64,000 nucleotides of DNA from Hamadaea sp. (GTDB lineage: Bacteria > Actinomycetota > Actinomycetes > Mycobacteriales > Micromonosporaceae), in the NCBI RefSeq assembly GCF_013362815.1, contig NZ_JABFVK010000035.1, forward strand, positions 1-64,000, read 5' to 3'. Shown here piece after piece: positions 1 to 11,236 of the stretch; the stretch's first letter is position 1, and each line of letters begins with the position of its first letter. A program made the translations under genes and the position numbers. Under the pieces are notes generated by a model. The model saw only the letters and a program-made list of their open reading frames with translations, did no database searches and had not been told where the DNA came from.

Positions 1-1397
<1,397 letters not shown>

Positions 1398-2156
1398 GTG
1401 ACGCAGGCACGACCCACGCACGACCGGCATCCGGACAGGGTCTACCGGCCGGGCTACGAGGTGGCCGCTGAGCAGCTACTCGGGCTGATAACCCGGATGG
1501 GCCTGCGCCCCGGCGACCGCATGCCCACCGAGAACGAGCTGGCGATGCAGTTGGGCACCAGTCGCACCGTGGTACGCGAGGCCGTGAAGATTCTGTCCGC
1601 CCTCGGCCGGATCCGCGCCCACAAGGGCCGGGGTCTGTTCGTGGCCGACGACGAAGGCATGCTCGGCACCGGCCGGTGGGCGTCCTTCTTCGTCCCGGAC
1701 GACCTGGACCACGTCTACATGCTCTTCGAGTTCCGGCGAGCCCAGGAGATGGAGACCAGTCGGCTCGCCGCGCGCCGCGCCATTCCGGCGGAGATGGCGG
1801 CCATCGAGCGGGCGGCCTCGCTGTGCCGCCGGGGCCTCGAAGCCGGACGCGAGGACGTGTTCACCGAAGGCGACGACGCCTTCCACCGGAGCATCGCGGT
1901 CGCCTCCCACAACATGTTCCTGCAGATCGCCGTCAACGAAGCCCGCCGCTTGCAGGCCCAATCCAACCTCTTCGGGCTGCACGGGTCGATCGGCGGTCAT
2001 GCCGGCCAAGCAGTCGACGAGCATGACGCCATTTGCCAGGCGATCCGGGCCGGCGATCCGGAAGCGGCCGCCCAGGCAGCGGCAACCCACATCGACAACA
2101 CATTGGACGAATACCGCCGGGCGATTCAACGGCGCATCTTCTCGCCAGACCGGTGA
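1398..2156 (+). CDS. FadR/GntR-family transcriptional regulator
   Basis: 252 aa from a GTG start preceded by a GAGGGGGAG ribosome-binding site. Residues about 18-90 are a winged helix-turn-helix of the GntR type (PTENELAMQLGTSRTVVREA, then a G-R-G wing). Residues about 105-235 are the all-helical FCD ligand-binding domain (FEFRRAQEMETSRLAA; DDAFHRSIA). FadR-subfamily proteins usually repress catabolic genes and release DNA on binding an organic-acid or sugar-acid effector. It is divergent from the secreted arabinofuranosidase, which makes that gene a plausible target (inference). Confidence 0.9.
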   Translation: MTQARPTHDRHPDRVYRPGYEVAAEQLLGLITRMGLRPGDRMPTENELAMQLGTSRTVVREAVKILSALGRIRAHKGRGLFVADDEGMLGTGRWASFFVPDDLDHVYMLFEFRRAQEMETSRLAARRAIPAEMAAIERAASLCRRGLEAGREDVFTEGDDAFHRSIAVASHNMFLQIAVNEARRLQAQSNLFGLHGSIGGHAGQAVDEHDAICQAIRAGDPEAAAQAAATHIDNTLDEYRRAIQRRIFSPDR

Positions 2157-2159
2157 CGA

Positions 2160-4316
2160 TCAGTCGCCCGACTCCCGTAGGCGGGCCCGCTCCTGCTCGA
2201 TGATCTGCCGTTCGGCGGCAGCGCGCGTACCGTCGTTGTCGGTCGTATCGATGGCCTGCGCGTTGGCGTCCTTGGCTGCGCTTGGCCGGGCGTATTCGTC
2301 GAAGAGCGCGGCCTTGCCCGCGACCAGCTCGCGCATGCGAGTGTCCACAGTGTCCTCGGCTACCAGCCGGAAGACCTGTACCGGCCGGACCTGGCCCATC
2401 CGATGGCAGCGCGCGATGGCCTGCTCCTCGGTGCTGGGTTTCCACTGCGGCTCCACCAGGATCACCACCGAGGCGGTCTGCAGGTTCAAGCCGACACCGC
2501 CGACGTCGATCTGACTGACCAGCACGGCTGGCTTCCGGCTGGCCGTGAACGCATCGATGACGTCCTGGCGCTGCAACGGAGGAGTCGCGCCGGTCAGAGG
2601 TCCATGCGCTCGGGAGCCCAACGCCGCCGCGACCGCGGTGAGCACATCCCGGAAGTACGAGAACACGACGACCTTGTGCCCTTCCACCATCGCCTCATGG
2701 GCGATCTGGCGGATGTGTTCGAGCTTGGTCGATGTCCTCGTCGGATCACCGAAGGTGGCCCGTCGCATGGTCATGAAGTGTCCGTCCCAGACGGCCTTGC
2801 GGTAGCCGGTGACTTCGTCGCGGGCCAGTGAGACCGGTTGCGCGGTCTCGATCCGTGCAGGCAGTTCGGTGAGCACGTCGGACTGGTTACGGCGCAGGTA
2901 CGCCGGCGCGATGGCGTGGCGGAACGCCTCGGGTGAGGGCGCCGCGGCGGCCTGCCGGGCAACGGTGGGGTTGATGTGCTCGGTGAGCACGGCGAACTCC
3001 GCGACCCGGTTCTCCATGGGAGTGCCGGTCAGCAGGGCGACCCGCTCGATCCGTTCGATGAGGCGACGGCTCTGCTCGGTGCGCTTCGCGGTCGGGTTCT
3101 TGATGTGGTGCGCCTCGTCGAATGCCACCATGGCGACTTTGATCCCCTTGAGGTCCATCCGGCTCAAGGCGGTGTAGGTGCTCACGCCGATGCCACCCTG
3201 GCCGCGCCAGGCGGCGGTGTTCTTGGCGAAGTCGCCGCCGTACAACAGGCGCGGGATCAGCCGGCAGTGTCGCCGGATCTCGTGCATCCAGTTGCCCGCC
3301 AGGCTCGGCGGGCAGATCACCAGAAAGTGCCGCTCGCCCTGCGCGGCCAGGTGGCACATGGCAGCCAGCGTCTCGACGGTCTTGCCCAGGCCCATCTCGT
3401 CGCCCAGAATCACCCGCCGCTGCGCGAGCATGAACCGGGCGCCAAACGATTGGTAGCCACGCAACGTGGAGATCAGCAGGCTGGTGTCCAACCGAAGGTC
3501 GTCGATGCGGGCGGCGTCGCCGGGCGACAGATACCCGGCCGGGCGTTGCTCGCCGCCATCCCTGCCGGTGACCTCGGCCAGCAGTGTCAGGTAGGTTGCG
3601 GCGTCGGCCTGGTACCTGCGCCACAGCTGCTTGGCGGTCGGCTCGTGCGCCAGCGCCGCGGCCGCGGCAAGCATCTTGGTGCGGGCCGTGGTCATCCGCG
3701 GTGAACGCAAGGCCGCCTCGAGCGTCGTCAGCGCGGCGAGGTCGGCCTGGCGGCCCCGACGGCCACGAAACAGGCTTCGCCAGCGGCTGGTGGCGCGCCG
3801 GGCACCGTCGATGCTGCCGGTGATCCCCTGATGGAGTTCGCGGGCCCGGCCGAGGACGGGGCGCACCCGGCGACGGACGACGGCCAGCCGATGCAGCGAA
3901 AGCAGCAGCTGGGTGTCGGCCGGTGAACGGCGGTCCGGGTCCGGCCGTAATAACGTGCCGGCCTCGACGGACTCGGCCAGGGCCTCGATGGCGGCCTCGA
4001 TCGCGGCGACGGACGTCGGTCCCATACCCGGATACTCGCGCAGCTGGTGACGCCGGGCGATCAGCTGGCCGACGGTGGTGAGCCCGGCCGCCCGCAGCGA
4101 CCCGAGGCGCAGCCGGCCGTCGGCCGTCTCCCGCAACCGCTCGATGTCGGCCTGATGCAAGCTTTGCGCGAACAGCTGTCGGCGGTGCGCGTCGGCGATC
4201 CCCAGGATCTCCGTGACCAGCCGCTGCTCGGCGTCGAGCAGAGTCCGGGCGGTCCGCTGTGCATCCACGGCGTCGGTGATCAGGACACGCGTCTGCGGAC
4301 CACGAGCGGCGACCAT
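2160..4316 (-). CDS. SNF2-family DEAD/DEAH-box helicase
   Basis: 718 aa from the ATG at 4316, with a GAGG site just upstream; a GTG three bases earlier is also possible. Residues about 75-115 look like a helix-hairpin-helix (REYPGMGPTSVAAIEAAIE). The SNF2 core starts near 280: Walker A GDEMGLGKTVE at about 302, DEAH at 397-400, LLTGTPMENR, then a C-terminal helicase domain with GVGLNLQTA and the motif VI-like AIARCHRMGQ. These are ATP-driven DNA translocases used in repair, restriction or chromatin-like remodelling. No methylase or nuclease partner lies beside it, so its role is open. It converges on the regulator at 1398-2156 with only 3 bp between stops. Confidence 0.9.
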   Translation of the reverse strand: MVAARGPQTRVLITDAVDAQRTARTLLDAEQRLVTEILGIADAHRRQLFAQSLHQADIERLRETADGRLRLGSLRAAGLTTVGQLIARRHQLREYPGMGPTSVAAIEAAIEALAESVEAGTLLRPDPDRRSPADTQLLLSLHRLAVVRRRVRPVLGRARELHQGITGSIDGARRATSRWRSLFRGRRGRQADLAALTTLEAALRSPRMTTARTKMLAAAAALAHEPTAKQLWRRYQADAATYLTLLAEVTGRDGGEQRPAGYLSPGDAARIDDLRLDTSLLISTLRGYQSFGARFMLAQRRVILGDEMGLGKTVETLAAMCHLAAQGERHFLVICPPSLAGNWMHEIRRHCRLIPRLLYGGDFAKNTAAWRGQGGIGVSTYTALSRMDLKGIKVAMVAFDEAHHIKNPTAKRTEQSRRLIERIERVALLTGTPMENRVAEFAVLTEHINPTVARQAAAAPSPEAFRHAIAPAYLRRNQSDVLTELPARIETAQPVSLARDEVTGYRKAVWDGHFMTMRRATFGDPTRTSTKLEHIRQIAHEAMVEGHKVVVFSYFRDVLTAVAAALGSRAHGPLTGATPPLQRQDVIDAFTASRKPAVLVSQIDVGGVGLNLQTASVVILVEPQWKPSTEEQAIARCHRMGQVRPVQVFRLVAEDTVDTRMRELVAGKAALFDEYARPSAAKDANAQAIDTTDNDGTRAAAERQIIEQERARLRESGD

Positions 4317-4755
4317 CACGACCTCGTTTCACTCGCCACGCCAGGGGACGGCTCGTCGTACCGTATCTCCTGGGCGGCGGCGGGCGGTGGCGAGTAGATC
4401 ACTGGGCTGTTACCGACACGGCCGGCCGCCGTGCGTCGAGAATGTGACCGGCCTCGCCCGAATCAATGCCGCCTCATTCGCGGCTACCTGGGCGCGACGC
4501 GCCGGATCAGCCGTAGCGGATCAGCGATCCCCACACCCGGGGCGCAGAATCCTCTGGCAGCCATACGGTCACCGCGGCGTACGCCGGCACGGACGGCTTG
4601 GAGATAGACGCTCTCGAGCGGGAATGGGGACATCTACCGGCCGCGTTCGGCGACTGGGACCTCGCGCCCTGTGGGCGTTCCGGACGCTGGACGACGACGG
4701 CGCGCCAGCCACGGCGGACCTCGCCAGGGAAGCGCCTGAGGATTGAGTTAGAGTT
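4317..4755. other. Intergenic region without a supported gene
   Basis: About 440 bp between the helicase start and the T-box leader. Frames are open in places but have no ribosome-binding site or recognisable family. It should contain the helicase promoter and the ileS promoter, upstream of the leader near 4740. I see no element I can name. Confidence 0.4.
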
Positions 4756-4990
4756 GAGCAGTAAGGCGTTGATGGGGACGAGTAGCTTCGGACGCAGCCG
4801 AGAGAGACCTGGGGACGGTGGAAGCCCGGGGCGTGCCCGCTGTGAAGATCACCCCTGAGCCGTCGGAGGAAAGGCCTCGGCCGAGTAGAACCGACCGCGT
4901 GAATGAGCGGGCCGCTGTGCGGCCAAGGAGGGTGGTACCGCGGGGTTCGCCTCGTCCCTCCGGGAACGTGTGAACGAGACCGGAGGAAAG
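4756..4990 (+). ncRNA. Isoleucine T-box leader (translational type) of ileS
   Basis: The conserved T-box AGGGTGGTACCGCG is at 4929-4942. The UGGU bulge in it would pair with the ACCA end of a tRNA with discriminator A, as expected for tRNA-Ile. Upstream are the Stem I landmarks AGAGAG (about 4801) and an isoleucine specifier codon ATC at 4848-4850 followed by the conserved CTGAG context. Two exclusive pairings are visible. GGAGGG (4927-4932) can pair with CCCTCC (4956-4961). CCTCCGG (4957-4963) can instead pair with CCGGAGG (4980-4986), which holds the ileS Shine-Dalgarno. There is no T-tract terminator. Uncharged tRNA-Ile should favour the first pairing and free the ribosome site. This is the arrangement described for actinobacterial ileS T-boxes. 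Confidence 0.9.
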
Positions 4991-7900
4991 ATGCCGTACC
5001 AGCCCGTGCCTGCCCAGGTCGACCTCCCTGCGCTTGAGCACGCCGTGCTCGACTTCTGGCGCGAACGCAAGGTCTTCCAGCGCAGCCTCGACCAATCGCA
5101 GGGCAAGCCCGAGTGGGTGTTCTACGAGGGCCCGCCGACGGCCAACGGCATGCCCGGCGCCCATCACATCGAGGCGCGCGTGTTCAAGGACGTGTTCCCG
5201 CGCTACAAGACGATGAAGGGTTTCCACGTAGCCCGCAAGGCCGGCTGGGACTGCCACGGTCTGCCGGTCGAGCTGGCCGTCGAGAAGGAGCTCGGCTTCT
5301 CCGGCAAGCAGGAGATCGAGGCGTACGGGATCGCCGAGTTCAATGAGCGTTGCCGGGCTTCGGTGACCCGGCATACCGACGCCTTCGCCCAGCTCACCGA
5401 GCGCATGGGCTATTGGGTCGACCTCGACGACGCGTACCGGACGATGGATTCGGACTACATCGAGTCGGTGTGGTGGTCGCTGCGGCAGATCTTCGACAAG
5501 GGCCTGCTCGTGCAGGACTTCCGGGTGGCTCCATGGTGCCCTCGGTGTGGAACCGGCCTGTCCGATCACGAGCTGGCCCAGGGCTATGAGACCGTCGTCG
5601 ACCCGTCGGTCTACGTGCGATTCCCGCTGACTTCCGGCCCGCTGGCCGGTGCGGCCTCGCTCCTGGTTTGGACGACCACGCCGTGGACGCTGGTCTCGAA
5701 CGTCGCGGTGGCCGCCCATCCGGATGTCACCTACGTCGTCGCCACCGACGGCACTGAGCGCCTGGTGCTGGCCGAACCGCTGGTGGGCAAGGTGCTCGGG
5801 GAAGGCTGGTCGGTCGAACAGTCCTTCACCGGTACGCAGATGCTGCGGTGGGCGTACGAGCGGCCGTTCGATCTGGTGGCGGTCGAGGACGCGAATTTCG
5901 TCGTGACGGCCGAATACGTCACCGTCGAGGACGGGTCCGGCCTGGTCCACATTGCGCCCGCCTTCGGGGCCGACGACCTCGCGGTCAGCCGCGTGCACAG
6001 TCTGCCCATGGTGAACCCGGTACGTTCGGACGGCACGTTCGACGACTCCGTGCCGATGGTCGGCGGCGTGTTCTTCAAGACCGCAGACAAGGCGCTGGTG
6101 AAGGACCTCGCCGAACGGGGTCGGCTGTTTCGTCACCTGCCCTACGAGCACAGCTACCCGCACTGCTGGCGCTGCCACACGGCCCTGCTGTACTACGCAC
6201 AGCCCTCCTGGTACATCCGCACGACCGCGATCAAGGACGAGTTGCTGCGGGAGAACGAGAAGACCACCTGGCAGCCGGAGACGGTCAAGTACGGCCGCTA
6301 CGGGGATTGGCTCGACAACAACATCGACTGGGCCCTGTCCCGCAGCCGCTACTGGGGCACGCCGTTGCCGATCTGGCGCTGCGAGGCGGGTCACCTGACC
6401 TGTGTCGGCTCGCTGGCCCAGCTGACCGAGCTGACCGGCCGCGATCAGTCCACACTGGATCCACATCGGCCGTTCATCGATGAGGTGAGCTTCGACTGCC
6501 CCGAGTGCGCCGCCGTCGCGACGCGGGTGCCCGAGGTCATCGACGCCTGGTACGACTCCGGGGCGATGCCGTTCGCGCAGTACGGCTACCCGTACAAGAA
6601 CCGGAAACTGTTCGAGACGCGGTATCCCGCCCAGTTCATCTCCGAGGCCATCGACCAGACCCGCGGCTGGTTCTACACGCTGATGGCGGTCGGCACGCTG
6701 GTGTTCGACAAGTCGTCTTACGAGAACGTCGTGTGCCTGGGGCACATCCTGGCCGAGGACGGCCGCAAGATGTCCAAACACCTCGGCAACATCCTGGAGC
6801 CGATCCCGCTGATGGACCAGCACGGCGCGGACGCGGTCCGGTGGTTCATGGCAGCCGCCGGCTCACCGTGGTCGGCGCGCCGCGTCGGGCACAGCACCAT
6901 TCAGGAGGTCGTTCGCAAGGTCCTGCTGACCTTCTGGAACACCGTCGCCTTCCAGGCGCTGTACGCGCGTACCGCCGACTGGTCGCCCTCGGCCGCCGAC
7001 CCGGCCGCCGCCCACCGGCCGCTGCTCGACCGGTGGGTCCTGTCGGAGCTGAACACGCTGGTGGATGCGGTCGATGCCGCGATGGAGGCGTTCGATACGC
7101 AGCGGGCCGGCCGGTTGCTGGCGGCATTCGTCGACGACCTGTCCAACTGGTATGTCCGCCGGGGCCGTCGCCGCTTCTGGCGGGGCGACCCGGCTGCGCT
7201 CGCGACGCTGCACGAGGCCCTGGTGACGGTGACCAAGCTGCTGGCTCCGATCACGCCGTTCGTGGCCGAGCGCGTGTGGCAGGACATCGTCGTGCCGGTG
7301 ACGCCGTCTGCACCGGAGTCCGTCCATCTGGCCGACTATCCGAAGGCCAACCCAGCCCTGGTAGACGACGGCCTGGCGGCCGACATGGCTCTGGTACGCC
7401 GCCTGGTGGAGTTGGGCCGCACGGCGCGCGCCGAGTCATCGGTCAAGACCCGTCAGCCGCTGTCTCGGGCACTGGTGTCCGCACCCGGCTTCGCCGAGCT
7501 GCCGGAGTCCCTGGTCGAGCAGATCATCGACGAGCTGAACGTCCAGAGCGTGCAGTCGTTGGTGGACGTCGGCGGATCTCTGGTCGACACCACCGCCAAG
7601 GCCAACTTCCGTACGCTCGGCAAGCGGTTCGGCAAGGCGGTTCAGGCGGTGGCCGCGGCGATCGCCGCGGCGGACGCGGCTGCCCTGAGCGCTTCGTTGC
7701 GTACCAACGGATCGGCTTCGGTAGAGGTCGACGGCTCGGTTGTGGAACTCGGCCCGGACGAGGTCGTCATCACCGAAACGCCGCGGTCGGGCTGGGCGGT
7801 GGCCAGCGGCGGCGGCGCGACCGTCGCGCTGGACCTGGAAATCACACCTGACCTCAGGCTGGCCGGACTCGCGCGGGAGGCCGTCCGGCTGATGCAGGAG

Positions 7901-8104
7901 GCCCGCAAGTCCAGCGCCTTGGACGTTTCCGACCGTATCGCGGTCCGATACGAGGCGTCGGGGGAAACCTCGGACGCTCTGCGGGAACATCGTTCGCTCA
8001 TCGCCGACGAGGTCCTCGCCATCGTCTTCGAAACCGGTGCGGGCGCCGGTGAGCCGTTCAGCGACGAGGCGCTTGGGCTGAGGTTCTGGATCACCAAGGC
8101 GTAG
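4991..8104 (+). CDS. ileS: Isoleucyl-tRNA synthetase
   Basis: 1037 aa, the normal length for a cytoplasmic IleRS. I chose the ATG at 4991 because GGAGG sits four bases upstream and is the element controlled by the T-box; an in-frame GTG at 4970 lies inside the leader. Class I signatures are present: a HIGH variant in NGMPGAHHIE near residue 55 and KMSKH near residue 595. The editing (CP1) domain lies between them, with TTTPWTLVSN near 230. The anticodon-binding helices and a C-terminal domain follow. It charges tRNA-Ile with isoleucine. Expression is controlled by the preceding leader. Confidence 0.97.
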   Translation: MPYQPVPAQVDLPALEHAVLDFWRERKVFQRSLDQSQGKPEWVFYEGPPTANGMPGAHHIEARVFKDVFPRYKTMKGFHVARKAGWDCHGLPVELAVEKELGFSGKQEIEAYGIAEFNERCRASVTRHTDAFAQLTERMGYWVDLDDAYRTMDSDYIESVWWSLRQIFDKGLLVQDFRVAPWCPRCGTGLSDHELAQGYETVVDPSVYVRFPLTSGPLAGAASLLVWTTTPWTLVSNVAVAAHPDVTYVVATDGTERLVLAEPLVGKVLGEGWSVEQSFTGTQMLRWAYERPFDLVAVEDANFVVTAEYVTVEDGSGLVHIAPAFGADDLAVSRVHSLPMVNPVRSDGTFDDSVPMVGGVFFKTADKALVKDLAERGRLFRHLPYEHSYPHCWRCHTALLYYAQPSWYIRTTAIKDELLRENEKTTWQPETVKYGRYGDWLDNNIDWALSRSRYWGTPLPIWRCEAGHLTCVGSLAQLTELTGRDQSTLDPHRPFIDEVSFDCPECAAVATRVPEVIDAWYDSGAMPFAQYGYPYKNRKLFETRYPAQFISEAIDQTRGWFYTLMAVGTLVFDKSSYENVVCLGHILAEDGRKMSKHLGNILEPIPLMDQHGADAVRWFMAAAGSPWSARRVGHSTIQEVVRKVLLTFWNTVAFQALYARTADWSPSAADPAAAHRPLLDRWVLSELNTLVDAVDAAMEAFDTQRAGRLLAAFVDDLSNWYVRRGRRRFWRGDPAALATLHEALVTVTKLLAPITPFVAERVWQDIVVPVTPSAPESVHLADYPKANPALVDDGLAADMALVRRLVELGRTARAESSVKTRQPLSRALVSAPGFAELPESLVEQIIDELNVQSVQSLVDVGGSLVDTTAKANFRTLGKRFGKAVQAVAAAIAAADAAALSASLRTNGSASVEVDGSVVELGPDEVVITETPRSGWAVASGGGATVALDLEITPDLRLAGLAREAVRLMQEARKSSALDVSDRIAVRYEASGETSDALREHRSLIADEVLAIVFETGAGAGEPFSDEALGLRFWITKA

Positions 8105-8370
8105 CTCGTAGTAGCTGATCACACAGACGGGCGTCGCCCGCCGGTGTATTCGATCGCGCCCGCTCACGGCCGGTGGCCATCATGACCCGCGTGCCCGCGT
8201 TTCCTCAGTCTGAGCAGATCATCGGCGCGCTGATCCCGCCGACGCTGCCGCGCGAGCATCCGCCGCCGCTACCCGGCGCCTGCTGAAGTGCGGATTCAAG
8301 CTTCGTGCAAGCCTGGTTCAACCCACCGGGCTCATACTTGCCGTCGTTCGCAACGCAAGGAGGAGATCTC

Positions 8371-8760
8371 TTGAAGCTACGAATCGTCGCTGCCGCTGTG
8401 GCGGGTGTCCTGGGAGCCAGTCTGATCGCCACGCCGTCGTACGCGGATTCCGGGTGCATGAACCTGATCTTTCACACGCCGACCAGGACTGAAGCTCGGG
8501 GTTGCTTTTACAGCTACGGCGATCACTTCACCATCGGCGACTACCGTGCCGACGGCTACCGCGCGGTGGTCGAGTGGGAGACCGACTATGGGCGCACCGG
8601 TGAATGCCACGACGCCAACGGCGCAGACAACGGCGACGTCGACTGCAACGAAAACCTGGCCGAGACCGGCAGCGTCAGAATAAGGACGGTCATCCGCGAC
8701 GGCTCGGACGGATGGAACAGGTACCTGACCAACTGGTCCCCCTGGATGAAGATCAGCTGA
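8371..8760 (+). CDS. Small secreted protein of unknown function
   Basis: 129 aa from a TTG start chosen because AGGAGG lies 8 bases upstream (8359-8364); longer starts would bury the signal peptide. Residues 1-25 are a signal peptide (KLR, then a hydrophobic run ending in A-T-P-S-Y-A-D). The mature part is about 100 aa, rich in Tyr, Trp and Asp, with four cysteines (CMN, GCFY, ECHD, DCNE) that could form two disulfides. No family recognised. It stands alone between ileS and a transposase remnant. Confidence 0.75.
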   Translation: MKLRIVAAAVAGVLGASLIATPSYADSGCMNLIFHTPTRTEARGCFYSYGDHFTIGDYRADGYRAVVEWETDYGRTGECHDANGADNGDVDCNENLAETGSVRIRTVIRDGSDGWNRYLTNWSPWMKIS

Positions 8761-8939
8761 TCGTTTTCCGGGGCAGGGTCCGGGTGGAACGGAGCGCCCA
8801 CTCCGTGCGGGTTGGGGCACCACGCCGCGGCGCGCCGACACGCAAGTGACCCTCGGTTGGGGCGTCCCGCGAGGGGCGCCCCGATGTCGTCTGGCGCAGT
8901 CATCGACGCCGTCCTATCGGGCGGCGTCTTTGTGCTTTG

Positions 8940-9046
8940 CGCTGCACCCACCGGAACGCGGTGATGTCATCGACCTCCACGCCACGCTCGACCAACAGCT
9001 CCTCAACGTCGCGATAGGACAGATTGAACCGGAGATACCAACGCCC
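8940..9046 (-). pseudogene. Remnant of an IS6-type transposase
   Basis: On the complement a short frame reads RWYLRFNLSYRDVEEL, LVERGVEVDD and then RWVQR. This is the N-terminal helix-turn-helix region of IS6-family DDE transposases. The frame has no start, is interrupted on the upstream side, and the whole DDE catalytic domain is missing. It is a decayed fragment in the gap 8761-9113; nothing else is supported in that gap. Confidence 0.7.
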
Positions 9047-9113
9047 TGAGGCTGCGCCTCCAGTGCGCCGGGACAATCCAGGCGCAGCGCCAGCGGAGCC
9101 TGCCGAGTCTTCT

Positions 9114-10490
9114 TCACGTCGTCGTTGGCGGCGAAGCCCGGATCGTGAGGGTGAAGACGTTGCCGCCGCCGGGACGTGCGAAGACCGTGACGGTGCCGCC
9201 GTGGGCGGTGGCGGTCTGCTGCACGATCGCCAAGCCGAGTCCGGAGCCGGGCACGGCTCGTGCGTCGTCGAGCCGGTAGAACCGCTGGAAGATGCGTTCG
9301 CGTTGGTCCGCCGGGATCGTCGGGGCCCGGTCGGCGATGCTGATGTCGGCGTACTCGCCGGAGGTGGTGGTGCGTTGTTCGACGTGGACGTCGACGGTCT
9401 GCCCGGCGCGGCTGAACTTGGCGGCGTTGTCCAGTAGGTTCACGACGGCTCGTTGCAATGCGCCTGGCTGGGCGAGAACGGTGACCGGCTGGGCGGCGTG
9501 CAGCGTGTACGCCGTCTGCGGGAAGTGCGCTTCGGCGAGGTCGACGGCTTCGGCCGCCAGGTCGGTGAGGTCGATGGTCGTGGCGGGTTCGTCGACGGTT
9601 CGCGACCGGGCGAGGTCGACGAGGTTGCCGACGAGCTGGGCCAGTTCGACGCTCTGCCGATCCAGGTCGGTGAGCAGCTCGGTCCGGTCGGTCTTGTCCA
9701 GCCGGTCGCCGGCGTGGATCAGGAACTCCACGTTGGTCCGCAGGCTGGCCATCGGCGTACGCAGTTCGTGCGCGGCGTCCTCGATCAGTTCCCGCTGCTG
9801 GCGTTGGGCGTCGCCGAGACGGTCAAGCATGTGGTTGAACGCCTGCCCCAGCTGGGCGACCTCGTCCTGCCCGTCGGTCGGGATGGGGCTGGAGAGGTCA
9901 CGGGTCTCCGCGACATGCGTCGCGGCTTCGGTGAGCTGGCGTATGGGACGCAGCCCGGCTCGGGCGACGACGTGTCCGGCGAACGCCGCCGCCGCGGCCG
10001 CGCCGAGAATGAGGGTCGCGGTGACGGTGCCGAAGCGTTGCAGGGAGCCGTCCGTGCTGGCGAGCGAACGGGCCAGCTGGATAGTCTGCCCCTGGTTGCC
10101 GCGGATGGTCAGGATCCGATATCGCCCGTCATCGGTGCTGATGGTGTACACGGCCGAATCCTTGGCTCCGCCGGCGACCGCCTGATCGTCGGCGCTCCAC
10201 GGCAACGGCTCGGTGCCGTGCGGGACGGTGGCCCGGGTGCCGTCTGGATAGCGCAGTTGCAGGCGCATCTCCTTGTCGCCGTCCAGCGGCGTGGCCGGGA
10301 TAGTCGCCGCCGCTTCGGCGCTCAGGTTCGGCAAGGGGCCGTGCGACATGACTTGCAACTCCCGGTCCACCTGGCGGATCAGCGTCTGGCTGAGCGCGAG
10401 CCAGGCCAGTAACCCGACCGACACGGCTACCACGGTGACTGCGGCGGCGGCGATGACGGCCAGGCGACGACGGATGGATGGGCGGCTCAC
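9114..10490 (-). CDS. Sensor histidine kinase (two-component system)
   Basis: 458 aa, GTG start overlapping the regulator stop (GTGA). Order: membrane helix about 10-33, extracytoplasmic sensor about 34-150, second membrane helix about 155-178, HAMP about 178-230, HisKA with phospho-acceptor His241 in AAHELRTP, then the HATPase domain with N box LLDNAAKFS and G box GSGLGLAIV. It should sense an envelope signal and phosphorylate the coupled response regulator. The ligand is unknown. The nearby VTC/DUF4956/CotH operon is a likely target (see the 11-bp repeats). Confidence 0.95.
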   Translation of the reverse strand: MSRPSIRRRLAVIAAAAVTVVAVSVGLLAWLALSQTLIRQVDRELQVMSHGPLPNLSAEAAATIPATPLDGDKEMRLQLRYPDGTRATVPHGTEPLPWSADDQAVAGGAKDSAVYTISTDDGRYRILTIRGNQGQTIQLARSLASTDGSLQRFGTVTATLILGAAAAAAFAGHVVARAGLRPIRQLTEAATHVAETRDLSSPIPTDGQDEVAQLGQAFNHMLDRLGDAQRQQRELIEDAAHELRTPMASLRTNVEFLIHAGDRLDKTDRTELLTDLDRQSVELAQLVGNLVDLARSRTVDEPATTIDLTDLAAEAVDLAEAHFPQTAYTLHAAQPVTVLAQPGALQRAVVNLLDNAAKFSRAGQTVDVHVEQRTTTSGEYADISIADRAPTIPADQRERIFQRFYRLDDARAVPGSGLGLAIVQQTATAHGGTVTVFARPGGGNVFTLTIRASPPTTT

Positions 10491-11197
10491 GACTGCGCCA
10501 CGCGGGTCGACTCTGCCCGCAGGACGAAGCCGACGCCCCGGACGGTGTGCACGAGCCGGGCGCGGCCGCCTGCCTCCAGTTTGCGGCGTAGGTAGCCGAC
10601 ATACACGTCGAGGCTGTTGGACGACTGGTCGAGGTCGAAGCCCCAGACGTGCTCGAACAGCTGGCTTCGGGTGAGTACCTGCCCCTGGTGCTCCATGAGG
10701 GTCTGCAGCAGGTTGAACTCCGTGCGGGTCAGATCGATCAGCTCGTCGCCGCGGTGAACCTGGCGCGCGCGCCGGTCGAGGGCCACGTCACCGGCCCGCA
10801 GGACGTCGGCCTGACCCGGCGGCGGCCCGGCTCGCCTCAGCAGCGCGCGTACGCGGGCAAGCAGCTCCTGCAGTGCGAACGGTTTGACGAGGTAGTCATC
10901 CGCGCCGGCGTCGAGCCCGGCGACCCGGTCGGCCAGGGCGTCGCGGGCCGTCAGCATCAGCACGGGGGTGTGATCCCCGGCGGCCCGCATGCGTCGGCAG
11001 GCGTCCAGTCCGCTGACGCCGGGCATCATGACGTCGAGCAGAACGAGATCGGGCTGGCCGGCGGCGACCTTCACCAGGGTGTCGGTCCCGTCGACGGCGA
11101 GGTCCACGCGGTAGCCCTCGAAGCGAAGCGCGCGCTCGAGAGCCTGCCGCACCGCGGCGTCGTCGTCGCTGACCAGCAGCCGGTAGCCCGTCGTCAT
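10487..11197 (-). CDS. OmpR/PhoB-family response regulator
   Basis: 236 aa. The receiver domain (1-120) has the acidic pocket SDDD at 10-13, phospho-acceptor Asp55 in LLDVMMPG, and a Lys in LVKPF. Residues about 140-230 are a winged-helix output domain (LTRTEFNLLQ; SNSLDVYVGYLRRKLE; RGVGF). It is the first gene of a two-gene operon with the kinase. Three 11-bp-spaced repeats lie 40 bp upstream of the start, which suits tandem binding by this family and suggests autoregulation. Confidence 0.95.
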   Translation of the reverse strand: MTTGYRLLVSDDDAAVRQALERALRFEGYRVDLAVDGTDTLVKVAAGQPDLVLLDVMMPGVSGLDACRRMRAAGDHTPVLMLTARDALADRVAGLDAGADDYLVKPFALQELLARVRALLRRAGPPPGQADVLRAGDVALDRRARQVHRGDELIDLTRTEFNLLQTLMEHQGQVLTRSQLFEHVWGFDLDQSSNSLDVYVGYLRRKLEAGGRARLVHTVRGVGFVLRAESTRVAQS

Positions 11198-11236
11198 GGC
11201 ACCACGATAGGAACGCCGGTGCGGAGTCCGGCGGGA

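Noticed and set aside
4748-6823. A 691-codon open frame on the minus strand opposite ileS
   Set aside because: It is antisense to a certain gene, Arg/Gly/His-rich in composition, and has no family motif. It is a GC-driven shadow frame.
8180-8284. A 34-codon plus-strand frame after ileS
   Set aside because: No ribosome site or recognisable domain; too short to support.
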